Source: an uncultured Bacteroidia bacterium
GTDB taxonomy: Bacteria; Bacteroidota; Bacteroidia; Bacteroidales; Prolixibacteraceae
Length of the DNA: 64,000 bases
Direction: 5' to 3'
Assembly: GCA_903897145.1 (NCBI GenBank)
Contig: CAIUAN010000057.1
Span: forward strand, 1-64,000
Shown: positions 61,142 through 64,000 of the stretch, in pieces
Position numbering within the stretch: the stretch's first letter is position 1
Layout: each line of letters begins with the position of its first letter
Notes under the pieces: generated by a model
What the model was told of the DNA's origin: nothing
Database searches by the model: none
The model's input: the letters and a program-made list of their open reading frames with translations, nothing else
Program-made: the position numbers and the translations under genes

Positions 61142-61669
61142 ATGGAACTAGAACTCAAATTAAATAAGCGAAATGCTATCGTTAAAGAGATTAAACGAGA
61201 AGGAAATCTGCTTACGGTTTCTGTTGACGATGTAATCTATGAAGTAGATATCGTTAAAGTTAGGAATCATGAATTCTCGATCCTTTATAAAGGCAAATCA
61301 ATTAATATTGAAGTTGTTGAAAGCAAAGAACCTAAACACTTTAATGTTAAAAATTCGCATGCTAGGTATGAGATCGAGGTGATAGACAATGAGGCTCGCT
61401 ATCGTCAAAATAGAATGCAAGCTGGTCCAACCCAAGGCGACAACACGATCAGAAGCCCAATGCCAGGCAAAGTGGTAAAGGTATATGTCAAGCCAGGTGA
61501 TCACGTGGAAGCCGGGCAACCACTTATTGTCCTTTCAGCCATGAAAATGGAGAGCGAGTTTAAAGCAGGCAGCAAAGGAATCGTTCGGGAAGTCCCAGTT
61601 AAAGAAGGCGACACCGTAGACAACAATCAGTTGATGGTTGTTATAGATGGAGAAGAATTAGAATCGTGA
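61142..61669 (+). CDS. Biotin carboxyl carrier protein
   Basis: A 175-residue carrier. The C-terminal biotinyl domain begins at IRSPMPGKVVKVYVKPGD, and the biotinylation site is Lys135 in SAMKMESEF. The N-terminal 90 residues form a separate region without a recognised fold, as in carriers of propionyl-CoA carboxylases and decarboxylases. It lies between the biotin carboxylase and carboxyltransferase genes (94 and 47 bases apart). Confidence 0.92.
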   Translation: MELELKLNKRNAIVKEIKREGNLLTVSVDDVIYEVDIVKVRNHEFSILYKGKSINIEVVESKEPKHFNVKNSHARYEIEVIDNEARYRQNRMQAGPTQGDNTIRSPMPGKVVKVYVKPGDHVEAGQPLIVLSAMKMESEFKAGSKGIVREVPVKEGDTVDNNQLMVVIDGEELES

Positions 61670-61716
61670 TTTATCAATAACTAGAATAGGATATTCATTC
61701 AATTAATTGAGAAAAT

Positions 61717-63255
61717 ATGTCATCACATCAGAATAAAAATGAAAGGCTCGCGGAGCGTAATAAAGAAGCCGAAGCAGGCGGAGGACAAGATCGTATTGAT
61801 CGTCAACATGCTGCTGGCCGGAATACAGCACGTGAGCGAATTGCCATCTTAACAGACCCAGGATCATTTGTAGAGCTTGATAAATTTGTGGTCCATCGCT
61901 CACATGATTTTGGCATGGAAAAAAGCAAATTTCAAGGGGATGGAGTCGTAACTGGATATGGGAAAGTCGATGGTCGATTAGTCTATGTTTACGCACAAGA
62001 CTTCACCGTATTTGGAGGCTCTATGAGCCGAACCAATGCAAATAAGATATTAAAGATTATGGATCTTGCCATGAAAATGGGTGCTCCATTGATTGGACTA
62101 AATGATTCAGGTGGTGCACGTATTCAGGAAGGTATTGAAAGTTTAGCTGGATATGCCGACATTTTTTACCGTAACGTGATGAGCTCAGGGGTAATCCCTC
62201 AGATCTCTGCCATCCTAGGCCCTTGCGCTGGAGGAGCCGTATATTCCCCAGCAATAACCGACTTTATCATTATGGTTAAAGACACCAGCTACATGTTTGT
62301 AACTGGTCCTGAAGTTGTGAAAGCAGTAACGCATGAGGATGTAACCAAAGAAGAACTTGGTGGTGCTTCAACCCATCACTCTGTAAGTGGTGTGGCCCAT
62401 CTTACAGCCGACAGCGAAGAGCATGCCTTAATGATGATTCGTGAATTGGTTGGATATATCCCATCAAATAACCTAGAAGAGCCTCATCCCCACCCATTTA
62501 CCGATGATGTTAATCGTGAGGATGAAAGTTTAAATACGCTAATCCCTGAAGATCCAAATAAAGCATACGACATCAAAGAATTGATCCATAGCATTGTTGA
62601 TGATCATAACTTCTTTGAAATACAGCCTGCTTTTGCACCGAATATGATCATTGGATTTGCGCGCTTTGCAGGCCGAAGTGTTGGTATTGTAGCCAATCAG
62701 CCAAATAGCCTAGCTGGAGTACTTGACATCAACTCATCCGTAAAAAGCGCTCGATTTGTTCGCTTCTGCGATGCCTTTAATATCCCATTAGTAACCCTTG
62801 TCGATGTACCTGGATTCCTTCCTGGAACTTCGCAAGAATATGGTGGTATCATTCGTCATGGAGCCAAATTGCTTTATGCATATGCAGAAGCTACGGTACC
62901 TAAGATTACCATCATTACTCGTAAAGCTTATGGTGGTGCTTATGATGTGATGAGTAGCAAGCACATTGGTGGTGATGTTAACTATGCTTATCCAACTGCA
63001 GAAATTGCGGTGATGGGTGCCGACGGAGCAGTAAAAATTATCTCGCGCGAGAAAATGACCGAAGCTCAATTAGCCGACAAGATTGAAGAGTACCGCGATA
63101 CCTTTGCAAACCCTTATAAAGCGGCAGAGCTTGGCTATATCGACGAGGTAATCTTCCCTGCTCAAACACGTACTAAAATCATACAAGCATTGGAAATGAC
63201 ACAAAACAAACATATGTCAAACCCATTGAAAAAACATGGAAATATTCCATTGTAA
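61717..63255 (+). CDS. Acyl-CoA carboxylase carboxyltransferase subunit (propionyl-CoA type)
   Basis: A 512-residue crotonase-fold carboxyltransferase. It has [21 protein letters not shown] near residue 129, [18 protein letters not shown] near 166, the second-half [32 protein letters not shown] (one region near 366-395) and [18 protein letters not shown]. These are features of PccB/MmdA-type subunits. With the upstream genes it should make methylmalonyl-CoA from propionyl-CoA, though acetyl-CoA use cannot be excluded. A very strong bidirectional terminator follows. Confidence 0.93.
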   Translation: MSSHQNKNERLAERNKEAEAGGGQDRIDRQHAAGRNTARERIAILTDPGSFVELDKFVVHRSHDFGMEKSKFQGDGVVTGYGKVDGRLVYVYAQDFTVFGGSMSRTNANKILKIMDLAMKMGAPLIGLNDSGGARIQEGIESLAGYADIFYRNVMSSGVIPQISAILGPCAGGAVYSPAITDFIIMVKDTSYMFVTGPEVVKAVTHEDVTKEELGGASTHHSVSGVAHLTADSEEHALMMIRELVGYIPSNNLEEPHPHPFTDDVNREDESLNTLIPEDPNKAYDIKELIHSIVDDHNFFEIQPAFAPNMIIGFARFAGRSVGIVANQPNSLAGVLDINSSVKSARFVRFCDAFNIPLVTLVDVPGFLPGTSQEYGGIIRHGAKLLYAYAEATVPKITIITRKAYGGAYDVMSSKHIGGDVNYAYPTAEIAVMGADGAVKIISREKMTEAQLADKIEEYRDTFANPYKAAELGYIDEVIFPAQTRTKIIQALEMTQNKHMSNPLKKHGNIPL

Positions 63256-63281
63256 GAAATTGATTTTCAAGATATAAATTC

Positions 63282-63320
63282 ATTAAAAAGCCCTGGATAG
63301 TTTATCCAGGGCTTTTTAAT
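63282..63320. terminator. Bidirectional terminator after the carboxylase operon
   Basis: Perfect 18-bp arms ATTAAAAAGCCCTGGATA (63282-63299) and the exact complement (63303-63320) flank a GTT loop, with A and T tracts on either side. It serves both converging genes. Confidence 0.92.
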
Positions 63321-63340
63321 TTTAGTGCTCTACCACAAAA

Positions 63341-64000
63341 TTAGTAGTCGAAGCTGCTTCCACCTAAAAACTCGCGAAGGACCGATGTTGGCGGGATCTC
63401 CTCCTCAGGATAGGAATCAAAATAGGAGCAAAAAATCAGTAGTCGAACCGCTTCAGAATATTCTGGAGTATCTTCTTTTACTTGTTTAAGCAGTGGATTC
63501 GCATGCCGTTTGATCACTGCAAGCTCATAAATAAGAGCCGAATTAAACATCACATCGGCATTCTCTTGAAACGGGAAGATATGCTTCTCCTCACCTCTTC
63601 GAACACTTGGCCATCGCTGAATAGTCGTTGAAGCATCACATGCTCGATATTTGCTATCACGAATGATTCGTCTTAATAGACGGTTATCGGTAGTAGGAAT
63701 ATAGGTATGTTCGTCGATCGAGATCTGTGTTAAGGCAGAAACAAAGACTCGAAAAGTTTTAGCCGTATCAATCTTTGGCGTGAGAAGCGGATTTAAGCCA
63801 TGTATGCCTTCGATAACCAAGATGTTGTCCTTGGTCATCTTCATCGTCTTTCCATTGAATTTTCGCTGTCCCGTTTCGAAATCGTACCGAGGCACTCTAA
63901 CCTCTTCGCCAGCCATCAGTTTCAACAAAAAATCATTTAAATAGGCCACGTCTATGGCCTCCAAGGCTTCAAAGTCATAATTGCCAGCTTCATCTACAGG
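63341..64000 (-). CDS. Nucleoside (uridine-like) kinase, C-terminal part, cut by window edge
   Basis: The frame stays open to the last base of the window, so only the C-terminal 219 residues are present. They match the phosphoribulokinase/uridine-kinase domain of the long Bacteroidota 'nucleoside kinase' proteins: VPRYDFETGQRKFNG, ILVIEGIHGLNPLLTP, RLLRRIIRDSKYRACDA and the C-terminal SYFDSYPEEEIPPTSVLREFLGGSSFDY region. In relatives the missing N-terminal part holds the TGS-like domain and the P-loop. It would act in pyrimidine salvage; the substrate is inferred. Confidence 0.85.
   Translation of the reverse strand, partial: PVDEAGNYDFEALEAIDVAYLNDFLLKLMAGEEVRVPRYDFETGQRKFNGKTMKMTKDNILVIEGIHGLNPLLTPKIDTAKTFRVFVSALTQISIDEHTYIPTTDNRLLRRIIRDSKYRACDASTTIQRWPSVRRGEEKHIFPFQENADVMFNSALIYELAVIKRHANPLLKQVKEDTPEYSEAVRLLIFCSYFDSYPEEEIPPTSVLREFLGGSSFDY

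Overview
The window looks like a chromosomal stretch of a Bacteroidota bacterium, probably class Bacteroidia. The grounds are: genes typical of that phylum (GldA-type ABC ATPase, long-form IspG, DUF4294, DUF6048/DUF6452 pair, Wzi-family porin, GH92/GH38/DUF4838/DUF1080 enzymes); many promoters of the Bacteroidota type (-7 box TAnnTTTG, in the best cases with TTG/TTTG about 20 bases upstream); AT-rich intergenic DNA; and short gene spacing. I cannot name a genus. There is no rRNA, CRISPR array, phage or transposase gene. One tRNA gene (Asn, GTT) is present.

Layout. 0.2-2.5 kb: a beta-CASP metallo-beta-lactamase and a DUF4197 protein. 2.5-11 kb: a co-directional block of secreted glycan-degrading proteins (GH92, DUF4965 glutaminase-like, DUF3863, GH95-like) without SusC/SusD partners. 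11-15 kb (minus): a complete tripartite efflux operon (EmrA-, EmrB- and TolC-type). 15-18 kb (minus): a secreted Gfo/Idh oxidoreductase and a double DUF1080 protein, a pair that fits the 3-keto-glycoside route. 18.5-20 kb: rfbA-rfbC. 20-33.5 kb: housekeeping genes (PBP1A, ispG, gldA, metK behind an apparent SAM-II riboswitch, ftcD/deoxynucleoside kinase/GH3-type ligase operon, cvpA, tyrS, PfkB kinase). 33.5-34.3 kb: tRNA-Asn followed by decayed copies of its own 3' half and terminator, into which a palindrome and a small GIY-YIG nuclease gene have been inserted. 34.3-37.8 kb: DUF4294, Wzi-like porin, GH18 chitinase. 37.8-41 kb: ahpF-ahpC divergent from oxyR with a 13-bp inverted repeat between them. 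41.4-43 kb: acyl-CoA ligase. 43-54 kb (minus): a second catabolic block (GH38 mannosidase, Old Yellow Enzyme, PQQ dehydrogenase with built-in cytochrome c, DUF4838 protein, BNR/sialidase-like protein). 54-57 kb: DoxX-MarR operon behind a 32-bp perfect palindrome, then an MFS symporter with a large loop insertion and a tiny membrane partner. 57-64 kb: DUF6452/DUF6048, BFD-like ferredoxin, PepE, a three-gene biotin-dependent acyl-CoA carboxylase operon, and the C-terminal part of a nucleoside kinase cut by the window edge.

The genes point to a heterotroph that digests mannose-rich, fucosylated or chitinous glycans, has peroxide and efflux defences, and has propionyl- or acetyl-CoA carboxylation. 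The most unusual part is the tRNA-Asn/GIY-YIG locus. The metK leader and the DoxX-MarR palindrome are the clearest regulatory sites.
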